From assembly GCF_900069005.2 (NCBI RefSeq), contig NZ_LN831279.1, positions 1,253,796 to 1,317,795 on the forward strand: a stretch of 64,000 nt of DNA. Direction: 5' to 3'. Each line of letters opens with the position of its first letter. Within the stretch, counting starts at the first letter, position 1. Positions 54,454 through 63,318 of the stretch are shown piece by piece. The notes under the pieces were generated by a model that did not search any database, was not told the DNA's origin, and saw only the letters and a list, made by a program, of their open reading frames with translations. The position numbers and the translations under genes are program-made. The stretch comes from Paenibacillus sp. GM2 (lineage in GTDB: Bacteria; Bacillota; Bacilli; Paenibacillales; Paenibacillaceae).

Positions 54454-54912
54454 TTGACGCAGCAACATCAACAGCAAACCGATTGCGGGATTCCAAAGTT
54501 TGATTCCCGGGATACGGTAATTCGCGAAGATATTATGGCAAAAGCGAAGGAATTGGCCGCCTTGATCGGCACTAGCGAGGAAGTTCAGCAATTTAAGAAA
54601 GCCGAGCAAAAAATTCAGAGGCATGATAAGGTGCAAAGTTTAATTAGCACCATCAAGAAGAAGCAGAAGGAAATCGTTGCCTTCGAAAGCTTTCAGAACA
54701 AAGCAATGGTGGATAAGATCGAAGCTGAAATTTCAGCATTGCAGGATGAATTAGACAATATTCCACTCGTTACTGATTTTCAGCAAAGCCAGAGTGATAT
54801 CAACTATTTGCTGCAGCTTGTCATTTCGGTAATAAGCGATACTGTGTCACAGAAGGTAAATGTAGAGACAGGAAGCGGAGAGCCGGCAACGACTTCCGGC
54901 TATGGAGATTAA
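54454..54912 (+). CDS. ricA: RicA (YmcA), RNase Y/development regulator
   Basis: A 152-residue helical YlbF/YmcA-family protein. In B. subtilis RicA forms the Y-complex with RicF and RicT, which carries Fe-S clusters and steers RNase Y, affecting biofilm formation, competence and sporulation. The core AKELAALIGTSEEVQQFKKA and LDNIPLVTDFQQSQSDINYL matches YmcA. The only cysteine is at residue 11 (TDCGIPK), in an N-terminal extension; the C-terminal tail has none. TTG start follows GAGGAGGG. Confidence 0.88.
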   Translation: MTQQHQQQTDCGIPKFDSRDTVIREDIMAKAKELAALIGTSEEVQQFKKAEQKIQRHDKVQSLISTIKKKQKEIVAFESFQNKAMVDKIEAEISALQDELDNIPLVTDFQQSQSDINYLLQLVISVISDTVSQKVNVETGSGEPATTSGYGD

Positions 54913-54926
54913 TGACGTAATTAGTC

Positions 54927-54955
54927 GGTGCGGAAGTATGCTTCCGCACCTTTTT
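54927..54955 (+). terminator. Terminator after ricA
   Basis: A perfect 10-base stem, GGTGCGGAAG / CTTCCGCACC, with a 4-base loop, followed by five T. Confidence 0.92.
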
Positions 54956-55017
54956 ATTGATTGCTGAATCGGCGCCTTGAAGAGAAGATGGCCTAGAAAA
55001 TAAGGAGGTAGCGATTC

Positions 55018-55410
55018 ATGGATTGGTCAGAAATTATGCTGAAGGAGCAAATGAGCTTCTCAGGCGATTTGGGTATGAAATTCAACCAGATTGATAAGGA
55101 ATGTGTGGAGCTCGAGCTGGAGATCCAGGAGAAGCATTTAAACTATGTTGGCATCGTGCATGGAGGGGTTTTGTCCTCGCTGATGGATCAAGCAATGGGA
55201 ACCCTGGTTGGCGCGATTAAGGGACGCCTTGGGGTTACGACGCATTTGAATGTTAATTTCCTGCATGCAGCTAAAGCAGGGGCCATCAAAACCTATGCTT
55301 ATCCTGTACACGAGACTTTCCGTACGATGACCTGCCGTGCAGAAGTGCGTGACTGCAATGATGAGCTTTGCTGCGTGGCTACCGGTACTTTCCGTTTGCC
55401 TCGCGAGTGA
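55018..55410 (+). CDS. PaaI/YdiI-family hotdog thioesterase
   Basis: A 130-residue hotdog-fold acyl-CoA thioesterase. The family motif with the catalytic region is YVGIVHGGVLSSLMDQAMGT, followed by VTTHLNVNFLHAAKAG. The substrate cannot be told; PaaI-type enzymes act on phenylacetyl-CoA ring-hydroxylated products, others on short to medium acyl-CoA. ATG follows AAGGAGG. It stands alone between ricA and a repeat element. Confidence 0.88.
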   Translation: MDWSEIMLKEQMSFSGDLGMKFNQIDKECVELELEIQEKHLNYVGIVHGGVLSSLMDQAMGTLVGAIKGRLGVTTHLNVNFLHAAKAGAIKTYAYPVHETFRTMTCRAEVRDCNDELCCVATGTFRLPRE

Positions 55411-55567
55411 GCGAAGATAAACGACGGGACAGATTATGGCAGGCAAACACATGTGATTAACCCTATTATTGATTAATAAGATTAATAAGGAAGCTGTATT
55501 TTCTTTTATTGCATTTTTCGTCCTTAGGGTAGAATGTTATATAATAATAGGTTCTAGTAAGTGCTCC

Positions 55568-55846
55568 AACGGTTGGGTTTTCAGCATCAAAGCGGATGCT
55601 TCCGAAGTGCGTTTTTCCATTAAGCTTCACCCGGTTGATGTTAGGGACAAGCGGAGCTACAGGTTTTCACAGAAACGACTTCGGAAGCATGTGCTTAAAG
55701 TTTTTACATGAGCATCTGAGATGTTTGCAGAGGAAACATAATCCGGCAAGCATATGCATGTGCTCGGCTGAATTCAGGATTCGATGTTGGGTTACTGCTT
55801 CTTGGGGTTACTTGCGTAATCAAAAGGGGACCTTTGAATGAACTTA
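55568..55846 (+). repeat. Dispersed intergenic element, copy d
   Basis: About 280 bp. The left part, GGTTTTCAGCATCAAAGCGG then ATGCTTCCGAAGTGCG, matches copies c and f; the right part, GCTCGGCTGAATTCAGGATT then CGATGTTGGG, matches copies b and e. It ends in AAAGGGGACCTTTGAATGAACTT, a weakened version of the usual end. It thus links the two halves of the family. Short open frames inside it are not believable genes. It fills the 480 bp gap before the Nudix gene. Confidence 0.65.
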
Positions 55847-55888
55847 AGGGCGTTATCATTATGACTGATGTGGTGATGGTGAATCGTG

Positions 55889-56674
55889 ATGAGTAAAGAA
55901 CAAGAGCAAGAGAGGACCAAGGGTGTGATGGAGGTTAAGAAATATCGCACTCCGGACGGAATTCCGGCGGATATCGTGATGTTTACTTTGACCCGTCAGG
56001 AGAGAAAGGCCTCGACCAAATCTTTGCCAAGGTTTGATCTGAAGGTCATGCTGATTCGCAGAAGAAGCTGGCCGTTTGCGGGGGCATGGGCATTGCCGGG
56101 CGGATTTTGCCAGGAGGATGAATCGCTGTACGAGACGGCGAGAAGAGAACTGAAGGAAGAGACCGGGGTTGACGGACATCATCTGGAATATCTCGGCGTA
56201 TACAGTAAGCCAGGCCGCGACCCGCGCGGGTGGATTATTTCACACGCTTTCTTCGCCCTGGTTGAGGAATGGGTGATCGAGAAGCGGCAAGCTGCGGATG
56301 ATGCCCAGGAAGTGGGGCTGTTTCCGGTGCGCGAGGCGCTTGAAGAGCTGCAGCTGGCTTTTGACCATCGTGAAATATTGCAGGATGCCTATTTAAGAAT
56401 CCAGCAGCAGATGCTGCATACAACCATTGCCAAGCAGTTCCTGCCCCCCCATTTTACGCTGGGCGAGCTTTATCAGGTGATTCAGACGGTGGTACCTGAT
56501 TTTGCAGAGCTCAATTTTATTCGTAAAATTACTTCCACACGGAGCAGGCAGGGCATTCTGGAAGAGGTTCGCGACGAAAACGGCAAGCCGATGTTGTCCA
56601 ACCAGTATTCCCAGCGTCCGGCACAGCTCTATCGATTTACGGATTTTACACCTCAGTTATCGATTTACACATAG
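55889..56674 (+). CDS. Nudix hydrolase with C-terminal winged helix (NrtR-like)
   Basis: A 261-residue protein. The N-terminal part is a Nudix domain with an intact box GGFCQEDESLYETARRELKE followed by ETGV (about residues 70-95). The C-terminal third (about 165-255; PPHFTLGELYQVIQTVV, LNFIRKITS, SQRPAQLYRF) looks like the winged helix of NrtR, the transcriptional regulator of NAD metabolism. It directly precedes a nicotinate phosphoribosyltransferase gene, a typical NrtR target. The intact Nudix box means it may also be an ADP-ribose pyrophosphatase. The start is the GTG-ATG pair at 55886/55889. Confidence 0.82.
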   Translation: MSKEQEQERTKGVMEVKKYRTPDGIPADIVMFTLTRQERKASTKSLPRFDLKVMLIRRRSWPFAGAWALPGGFCQEDESLYETARRELKEETGVDGHHLEYLGVYSKPGRDPRGWIISHAFFALVEEWVIEKRQAADDAQEVGLFPVREALEELQLAFDHREILQDAYLRIQQQMLHTTIAKQFLPPHFTLGELYQVIQTVVPDFAELNFIRKITSTRSRQGILEEVRDENGKPMLSNQYSQRPAQLYRFTDFTPQLSIYT

Positions 56675-56722
56675 AGTAAGTATTTAAGTAGCTCGGCCGG
56701 ATTTTGGCCTCATTTATGAATA

Positions 56723-56754
56723 GGGCAGAGGGGATTACCTGCTGCCTCTTTTTT
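56723..56754 (+). terminator. Terminator after the Nudix gene
   Basis: The imperfect stem GGGCAGAGG / CCTGCTGCC is followed by six T. Confidence 0.7.
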
Positions 56755-56785
56755 GTCATCAGGATGGATAGAGAGGGCGAGGACC

Positions 56786-58249
56786 ATGTACTGTACAGAT
56801 ATGGCGTTACATACGGATAAGTATCAAATCAATATGATCTATGCACACTGGCTGAATGGTACCCATCTGAAGCAAACCGTATTCGAAGCTTACTTTCGCA
56901 AGTTGCCGTTCGGGAATGGATATGCGGTATTTGCGGGGTTGGAACGGATTGTAAACTATATATCCGGTTTGAAATTTACGGAAGAGGACCTCAGCTATTT
57001 GGCAACGCAGGAGGAGAATTATCAGCCGGAATTCCTGGACCTGCTGCGCAGCTTCCGCTTTAGCGGCAATATCTATTCCTTTAAAGAGGGGGCTTTGTGC
57101 TTCCCGAATGAGCCTTTGATTCGTGTGGAAGGCACCATTATGGAGACTCAGCTTGTGGAGACGGCGCTGCTTAACTTCATGAACTTCCAGACGTTGATCG
57201 CGACCAAGGCATCGCGCATTAAGCGAGTGGCTGAGCATGATACCTTGATGGAGTTCGGAACGCGCCGTGCTCAGGAAGCCGATGCGGCGATCTGGGGAGC
57301 GAGGGCCACATATATCTCGGGATTTGATGCAACATCAAACCTGTTGGCCGGCAAAGTATTTGGAATCCCGACCAAAGGGACGCACGCGCATTCCTGGGTC
57401 CAGATTTTCGATTCCGAGGAAGAGGCATTTGATATCTATGCCAAGGCGCTGCCGGATCAGGTATCGCTGTTAGTTGATACGTTCGATACGCTGGAGAGCG
57501 GTGTGCCAAATGCCATCAAGACGGCACACAAGCTTGAGGAAGCCGGCAAACGTCTCGGCAGCATCCGTATTGATAGCGGCGACCTTGCCTATCTGTCTAT
57601 TAAGGCCCGCAGGATGCTGGATGATGCTGGACTTCCTTATGTGAAGATTGTCGCCTCCAACGACTTGGACGAGAATACGATCTTTAACCTGAAGGCACAA
57701 GGGGCGAGAATCGATTCCTGGGGAGTCGGAACACAGCTCATAACAGCAGCGGACCAGCCGGCGCTAGGCGGGGTGTATAAGCTGGTGGAGCGCGAGTATA
57801 ATGGCGTGATGGAGCCAACGATCAAGATCTCCGGCAATCCGGAGAAGGTAACTTCTCCAGGCAAGAAGGATGTGCTGCGGATTGTCAGCAAGGAGAGCTG
57901 CAAGTGCATCGCCGACTACGTTTGCTTCCCGCATGAACAGCAGGCCCGGACAGGCGGCAATTTGCGGCTGTTCGATCCTGTGCATCCTTATATTAAGAAG
58001 TCCGTGAAAGATTATGAGGCAATCCCGATGCTGCAACCGATTTTTGAGCAGGGGGAATTAGTTTATGATATGCCTACTTTGGAGGAGATCAAAGCCTACC
58101 ATAAAGAGCAGGTTGACATGTTCTGGCCGGAATATTTGCGCAAATTAAATCCAGAAATCTATCGTGTCAGATTAAGCCAGGAGGCATGGGAGCTTCGGCA
58201 GAGAATGATTGAGGAACGGCTTAGCGTACATGAGGTTATAGAGGAATAA
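56786..58249 (+). CDS. pncB: Nicotinate phosphoribosyltransferase
   Basis: Converts nicotinate and PRPP to nicotinate mononucleotide in NAD salvage. The 487 residues show LHTDKYQINMIYAHW at the start, EFGTRRAQEADAA with the phosphorylatable-His-type region, GTHAHSWV, RIDSGDLAYLS and DSWGVGTQLITA. ATG 56786 follows GAGGGCGAGG; the in-frame start at 56753 lies in the preceding terminator. The upstream Nudix/NrtR-like gene suggests NAD-dependent control. Confidence 0.95.
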   Translation: MYCTDMALHTDKYQINMIYAHWLNGTHLKQTVFEAYFRKLPFGNGYAVFAGLERIVNYISGLKFTEEDLSYLATQEENYQPEFLDLLRSFRFSGNIYSFKEGALCFPNEPLIRVEGTIMETQLVETALLNFMNFQTLIATKASRIKRVAEHDTLMEFGTRRAQEADAAIWGARATYISGFDATSNLLAGKVFGIPTKGTHAHSWVQIFDSEEEAFDIYAKALPDQVSLLVDTFDTLESGVPNAIKTAHKLEEAGKRLGSIRIDSGDLAYLSIKARRMLDDAGLPYVKIVASNDLDENTIFNLKAQGARIDSWGVGTQLITAADQPALGGVYKLVEREYNGVMEPTIKISGNPEKVTSPGKKDVLRIVSKESCKCIADYVCFPHEQQARTGGNLRLFDPVHPYIKKSVKDYEAIPMLQPIFEQGELVYDMPTLEEIKAYHKEQVDMFWPEYLRKLNPEIYRVRLSQEAWELRQRMIEERLSVHEVIEE

Positions 58250-58264
58250 TCTATTTATAGACCA

Positions 58265-58302
58265 GGACTGCTTGCAGGCGTTCGCTTGCGGCAGTCTTTT
58301 TT
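58265..58302 (+). terminator. Terminator after pncB
   Basis: The stem GACTGC / GCAGTC extends through TTGC and GCG pairings to a TTCG-type loop, followed by six T. Confidence 0.85.
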
Positions 58303-58328
58303 GCGTGCAATAAAATTATTTCTCGGGA

Positions 58329-58543
58329 AAGCGCAAAAATCGATTTTTTTAGAGATTAGCTGCTCCTGTACCCCAACAAGGATAGTTTCCGAAGTCGTTT
58401 TCTGCGAAAACGTGGAGCTCCTCGCTTCCGGCTCTAGCTTCATCCAACTGAATGCAAAAAGACGCAGGTCCGAAGCATCAATTTGGTGTTTCGGTGCTGC
58501 AGTACTGCGGGACTTCGTTACTGAAAACGGGCCTTTTTGAGGC
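58329..58543 (-). repeat. Dispersed intergenic element, copy f (inverted)
   Basis: Read on the minus strand it gives ATGCTTCGGACCTGCG, then AGTTGGATGAAGCTAGAGCC, CGAGGAGCTCCACGTTTTCG and ACGACTTCGGAAAC, the same order as in copies b and d. Its plus-strand end is AAACGGGCCTTTTTGAGG. This is the clearest inverted copy. The rest of the gap to 58762 is AT-rich and holds GACAATC (58595) and its inverted copy GATTGTC (58623). Confidence 0.68.
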
Positions 58544-58762
58544 CTTAATTTTAGACACAAACAGTGACGAAATTCGACAATACTTAAATTTTGTGACAAT
58601 CCAAGTAAAAAGCTCTAAATGAGATTGTCCATATGACATTTGTTACATTCGTCACACTGCTTCTATGATAGATTGAAAAATTAAGTAAGGTCTATTTTTT
58701 ATCAAATTAATTACTGATTAACGTCGTTATGATCTCGCATTTGCGAAGAAGGGAGCTATGAC

Positions 58763-59770
58763 GTGGCACAGTTACCGAAAAAGAACAAGCTTGGATTTTT
58801 TGAGATTCGTCTGGAATCCATTGGGGGATTAGGCGCTAATCTGGCTGGCAAAATGCTGGCGGAGGCTGGCGTAGAAGGAGCGGGCTTCAACGGAGTCAGC
58901 TTCTCGTCTTATGGTTCGGAGAAGAAGGGATCGGCGGTTAAGGCGCATATCCGCTTCTGTGATCTGGATACTCCGATCCGTGATACCTCACCGGTAGAGC
59001 GTCCGCATATTGTCGGAATTTTTCAGGAGGCGCTGGCCAAAACCGTAAATGTAATTAGCGGTATATATGAAGATAGCACGGTCCTCGTGAATTCAACGAA
59101 AACACCCAAAGAGCTAAAAGAGAAAATGAAATTAATCGGCGGAACGATCGCAGTGGTTGATGCTACGGGCATCGCGCTCGAAGAGAAAAACCGCGTAAAT
59201 ATGGCCATGCTGGGGGCTATGTTCAGACTTTGTCCATTCCTTGATCCGCAGACGATGAAGGATGTTATCCGCAAGTCGCTGGAGAAGAAGTATCCGCAGA
59301 CGGTTGCACCGGCTTTGGCTACTTTTGAGCGAGGCTATCAGGAGGTAACGTTCGAGACGTTCGATCTTCCGGAAGGAGCAAGCATGCCGGAATTTGTACG
59401 GATGGACACGCCGGTGCTTGGCTACGAGACGCAACCTATCGGAGGTATTATCTCAAATCCGGGCAATAGTATTTTGAAGGACTTGAGCATTTCCCGTTCA
59501 GGGATGATGCCCCATTTCGAGGCGGCTTCCTGTATTCATTGCGCCCAGTGCGATAATGTATGTCCTGATAATTGCTTCGTCTGGGAAGAACTCCCGGATA
59601 AGAAGGGCAGACCCCAGATGTTCCTGAAGGGTATCGACTATCAATATTGCAAAGGCTGCCTGAAATGTATTCATGCTTGTCCTACAGACGCACTCTCCAA
59701 AGCTCGTGAAGAAGAAGGTTATGCAGAGGAGCATCGCGTTCCGCATTTATTCGACCTGGCCATTCAATAA
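58763..59770 (+). CDS. 2-oxoacid:ferredoxin oxidoreductase, fused gamma-delta subunit
   Basis: A 335-residue fusion of the gamma domain (about 1-190; EIRLESIGGLGANLAGKMLA, SSYGSEKKGSAVKAHIRF) and a delta domain with two [4Fe-4S] ferredoxin motifs, CIHCAQCDNVCPDNC at about 257 and CKGCLKCIHACPTD at about 297. It works with the alpha-beta protein encoded 27 bp downstream. GTG start follows GAAGAAGGGAG. Pyruvate, 2-oxoisovalerate or another 2-oxoacid may be the substrate. Confidence 0.9.
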   Translation: MAQLPKKNKLGFFEIRLESIGGLGANLAGKMLAEAGVEGAGFNGVSFSSYGSEKKGSAVKAHIRFCDLDTPIRDTSPVERPHIVGIFQEALAKTVNVISGIYEDSTVLVNSTKTPKELKEKMKLIGGTIAVVDATGIALEEKNRVNMAMLGAMFRLCPFLDPQTMKDVIRKSLEKKYPQTVAPALATFERGYQEVTFETFDLPEGASMPEFVRMDTPVLGYETQPIGGIISNPGNSILKDLSISRSGMMPHFEAASCIHCAQCDNVCPDNCFVWEELPDKKGRPQMFLKGIDYQYCKGCLKCIHACPTDALSKAREEEGYAEEHRVPHLFDLAIQ

Positions 59771-59797
59771 ATCTGAAACAGAAAGGCGGTAACATTG

Positions 59798-62104
59798 ATG
59801 GCAATCAATATGGAGAAGGAACAGAGATTAGCCAAGGTGGAAGAACGGATTGTCTATGAATCCGGCAATGAGATGGCAGCGTATGCCGCCCATCAGATTA
59901 ATTATCATATCATGGGGTATTTTCCAATCTCTCCATCGACAGAAGTGGCTCAATTTCTGGATTTGATGAAGGCGAACGGACAGCATGATATCAAGCTGAT
60001 CCCATCAGATGGCGAGCATAGCTCGGCCGGTATCTGCTATGGCGCATCCACGGCAGGCGGTCGTGTCTTTAATGCTACGAGTGCGAACGGTTATATGTAT
60101 ATGCTGGAGCAAATGAACGTGCAATCCGGCACCCGCTTCCCGATGGTCATGAACTTGGTCTGCCGTTCTATATCCGGCCCGCTCGATATTCATGGCGACC
60201 ATTCGGATTTGTATTTTGCCTTGAACACAGGCTGGCCTATTCTGATGTGCCGCGATCCGCAGGCTGTCTATGATATGAATATTCTGGCGCTTAAGCTTGC
60301 CGAGGATCCGGAGGTCAGATTGCCTGTTCTGGTTGCTTCGGACGGCTATTTCACGTCCCACCAAAAACGGCGGGTTCGCACCTTCGCACATAGTAAGGAT
60401 GTATTGAACTTTGTAGGTGAGCGTCCACCGGCAGGCTTCCCGGACACGCTGGACCGCAACCATCCGATTACGGTTGGGCCTTACATGAATGAACCGGATT
60501 ATATCAATAACAAATACCAGCAATCGGAAGCGATGTATAACGCCGAGAAAGTGTTTGAGAGAATCGCTGGCGAATATGCGGAGCTTACCGGCCGCAAATA
60601 CCAAATGCTTGATACGTACCGGATGGAGGATGCCGAGGTAGCTGTATTCCTCATGAATTCAGCTTCCGAGATCATTAAGGACGTCGTTGACGAGCTGCGG
60701 GCACAAGGCATCAAGGCGGGTTCCATCGCACCGAATATGATTCGTCCGTTCCCGCAGAGGCAAATTGCTGAAGCGCTCAAGAATGTCAAGGCAATTACGG
60801 TTGGCGACCGCGCTGATTCCTTTGGTGCCCATGGCGGTAATATGGTGAATGAGATCAAGGCGGCTTTGTTTACTTACGGCAATCACTCAACGAAAGTGAT
60901 CAGTCGTATTTACGGCCTTGGCGGCAAAGAGTTCTATGCTGAAGACGGACATAAGCTGTTCGAACTGGCGATTGAAGCGGCTAAGCATAATAAAGTGGAA
61001 GTTCCATTTGATTACTACGGACATACCCCTGGGGATAAGAGCAAAGAGCCCCAACGCGTATTGAAGCCGATGAAATTCGAGGATTTGAAGACCGGTCTGA
61101 TTCAGGTAAAAGTGAACGAAGAGACCGGTAAGCTTGGCGTACGGATTCCACCGCTGCGTGCCTTGACGAAGAAGCCGAAACGGATTGCCCCTGGGCATGG
61201 CGCTTGTCCCGGCTGCGGTATATTCTCGGGCCTGGAGTTGTTCTTCAAAGGGATTGAGGGCGATATCGTAGCGTTGTTCCATACAGGCTGTGCGATGGTG
61301 GTCACCACGGGCTACCCGTATTCGTCGCATAAGGCTACCTACATCCACAATCTGTTCCAGAACGGGGCAGCGACGCTATCCGGCGTAGTTGAGATGTTCT
61401 GGGAGCGCAAGCGCAGAGGCGAGCTGGATGAATTTGGACTGCAGGATGATTTCACCTTCGTGATGGTTACTGGCGACGGCGGGATGGATATCGGCATGGG
61501 GCCGGCGATTGGCGCAGCATTGCGCGGACATCGCATGATCATTGTCGAATATGATAATGAAGGTTATATGAATACAGGTGCCCAGCTCTCCTACTCGACA
61601 CCGCTCGGACATCGTACTTCGACTTCGAATATCGGTTCGGTGCAGAAGGGGAAGGTATTCCATCATAAAGATACGGCGCAAATTATGGCGGCGACGAATA
61701 TCCCTTATGTATTTACCGGCAGTGAAGCGTACCCGCAGGATCTGGTGAAGAAGGCTGCCAAAGCACAGTGGTATGCACAAAATGAAGGGCTCGTCTATGG
61801 CAAGATTCTAATCGCCTGCCCGTTGAACTGGATCTCCCCGGATGATGAAGGTACCAACATCGTAGATGCTGCGGTAAACTCCTGCTTCTTCCCGTTGTAT
61901 GAGGTCGAGCATGGACAGACAACGATAACTTATGATCCTGAGGAGAAGAACAAACGGGTTCCGCTTACGGATTGGCTGAAGACGATGGGCAAGACGCGCC
62001 ACCTGCTTAAGCCTGAAAATGCCGAAGCGTTAGCTGGATTCGAACAGGAAGTGGATCGTCGCTGGCAGATTCTGAAGGCGAAGCATGAGAATCCTCTCCT
62101 GTAG
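59798..62104 (+). CDS. 2-oxoacid:ferredoxin oxidoreductase, fused alpha-beta subunit
   Basis: A 768-residue fusion. The alpha part (about 1-410) has YFPISPSTEVAQFLDLMKAN and FNATSANGYMYMLEQMN; the beta part starts near residue 465 with GHGACPGCGIFSGLELF and carries the thiamine-diphosphate motif GDGGMDIGMGPAIG to YDNEGYMNTG. Together with the gamma-delta protein it makes a complete enzyme with its own ferredoxin clusters, unlike the korAB pair at 46-49 kb. I chose ATG 59798 after AAAGGCGG; the TTG at 59795 is directly in front. Confidence 0.9.
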   Translation: MAINMEKEQRLAKVEERIVYESGNEMAAYAAHQINYHIMGYFPISPSTEVAQFLDLMKANGQHDIKLIPSDGEHSSAGICYGASTAGGRVFNATSANGYMYMLEQMNVQSGTRFPMVMNLVCRSISGPLDIHGDHSDLYFALNTGWPILMCRDPQAVYDMNILALKLAEDPEVRLPVLVASDGYFTSHQKRRVRTFAHSKDVLNFVGERPPAGFPDTLDRNHPITVGPYMNEPDYINNKYQQSEAMYNAEKVFERIAGEYAELTGRKYQMLDTYRMEDAEVAVFLMNSASEIIKDVVDELRAQGIKAGSIAPNMIRPFPQRQIAEALKNVKAITVGDRADSFGAHGGNMVNEIKAALFTYGNHSTKVISRIYGLGGKEFYAEDGHKLFELAIEAAKHNKVEVPFDYYGHTPGDKSKEPQRVLKPMKFEDLKTGLIQVKVNEETGKLGVRIPPLRALTKKPKRIAPGHGACPGCGIFSGLELFFKGIEGDIVALFHTGCAMVVTTGYPYSSHKATYIHNLFQNGAATLSGVVEMFWERKRRGELDEFGLQDDFTFVMVTGDGGMDIGMGPAIGAALRGHRMIIVEYDNEGYMNTGAQLSYSTPLGHRTSTSNIGSVQKGKVFHHKDTAQIMAATNIPYVFTGSEAYPQDLVKKAAKAQWYAQNEGLVYGKILIACPLNWISPDDEGTNIVDAAVNSCFFPLYEVEHGQTTITYDPEEKNKRVPLTDWLKTMGKTRHLLKPENAEALAGFEQEVDRRWQILKAKHENPLL

Positions 62105-62145
62105 CAACGGGAATTATTCTATAGTTAATATGAAGTAAAGCATGG

Positions 62146-62200
62146 AGCTGGAGATTGAAATATGCCACAATGAGTGGGTAGATTTCAATCTCCAGCTTTT
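62146..62200 (+). terminator. Terminator after the oxidoreductase operon
   Basis: A perfect 16-base stem, AGCTGGAGATTGAAAT / ATTTCAATCTCCAGCT, around a 23-base loop, followed by TTTTATTG. Confidence 0.88.
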
Positions 62201-62276
62201 ATTGTTGTAAAATAGAAATAAATGATTACGACTGATAGATGGCCTTTACCAAGATAGATCTAAGGAGGAGTATAAG

Positions 62277-63275
62277 ATGGAGCAAGCCTATAGAGCTTTT
62301 CGAGTGAATCAGGACGAACGGGGATTTCGGACGGGGATAGAGACGATCCGGATTGCGGACCTTCCGGATGGGGACGTAACGATTCGGGTTCACTATTCGA
62401 GTGTCAATTATAAGGATGGACTGGCCAGCATTCCGGATGGGAAAATAGTACGAAGCTACCCGATCACTCCGGGAATCGATCTGGCTGGTGAAGTGCTGGA
62501 GTCGAGCGACAGCCGTTATCAGCCCGGCGACCTTGTGCTGTGCACCGGTTACGGACTTGGTGTGAGCCAGGACGGAGGATTGGCGGATATCGCCCGTATA
62601 CCTGGGGATTGGCTGGTAAAGATGCCTGAGGGGTTGACCCCCATGGAGACGATGGCTATTGGGACGGCTGGCTTCACAGCGGCCTTATCGGTCGAGCGGT
62701 TGATTGCGAACGGGCTCTCGCCTGACTGGGGGCCGGTTGTAGTGCTTGGCTCTTCCGGGGGCGTTGGAAGCATGGCGGTATCCATTCTAGGCAAGCTTGG
62801 TTACCATGTTATTGCCGTCACAGGAAAAGCACAGGCCCGTGAGAAATTGCGTGCGCTAGGCGCCGCTGAGGTCATTAGCCGTGAGGAAGCCACGGCTGGC
62901 GGGAAAGGGCCGCTGTCCAAAGAGCAATGGGCTGCTGTCGTTGATCCTGTGGGTGGCGCGGTGACAGGTGAAGTACTAAAGAAGATCAAATACGGCGGTT
63001 CGGTTGCCATCTCCGGCTTAACTGGAGGTAATAAAATTGATACTACGGTATTCCCGTTCATCCTGCGCGGGGTGAATCTGCTTGGTATCGATTCGGTGTT
63101 ATGTCCGATGCCGCTGCGCTCAAAATTGTGGCAGCAGCTAGCTGCTGAGTGGAAGCCGGAGACGGCGCTCGCTAATGGGATCACTGAACTTCCGCTTGAG
63201 CGGGTATCAGAGGCATTGACGACCGTTCTCGCCGGACAGGCCGTGGGAAGACAGGTTATTAATCTTATAAAGTAA
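62277..63275 (+). CDS. YhdH/AcuI-type zinc-free medium-chain reductase
   Basis: A 332-residue NADPH-dependent quinone oxidoreductase-like protein of the YhdH/YhfP family; AcuI members reduce acryloyl-CoA to propionyl-CoA. Visible are the N-terminal VHYSSVNYKDGLA, PGIDLAGEVLES, the nucleotide motif VLGSSGGVGSMAVSILGKLG and GSVAISGLTGGNKI. No structural zinc cysteines are present, as expected. ATG follows AAGGAGGAG. The natural substrate here is unknown; a link to acyl-CoA metabolism with the neighbouring oxidoreductase is only a guess. Confidence 0.88.
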   Translation: MEQAYRAFRVNQDERGFRTGIETIRIADLPDGDVTIRVHYSSVNYKDGLASIPDGKIVRSYPITPGIDLAGEVLESSDSRYQPGDLVLCTGYGLGVSQDGGLADIARIPGDWLVKMPEGLTPMETMAIGTAGFTAALSVERLIANGLSPDWGPVVVLGSSGGVGSMAVSILGKLGYHVIAVTGKAQAREKLRALGAAEVISREEATAGGKGPLSKEQWAAVVDPVGGAVTGEVLKKIKYGGSVAISGLTGGNKIDTTVFPFILRGVNLLGIDSVLCPMPLRSKLWQQLAAEWKPETALANGITELPLERVSEALTTVLAGQAVGRQVINLIK

Positions 63276-63318
63276 TTAAGGGCTTCAGGGTTAGATAATA
63301 TAGCAGGGATAGAAATGA

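Noticed and set aside
55469-55841. Open frames of 80-81 residues after the thioesterase gene
   Set aside because: They lie inside element copy d and show no similarity or start signals.
58255-58599. Open frames of 84 and 114 residues after pncB
   Set aside because: They coincide with the inverted copy of the dispersed element and the pncB terminator; no ribosome binding site.
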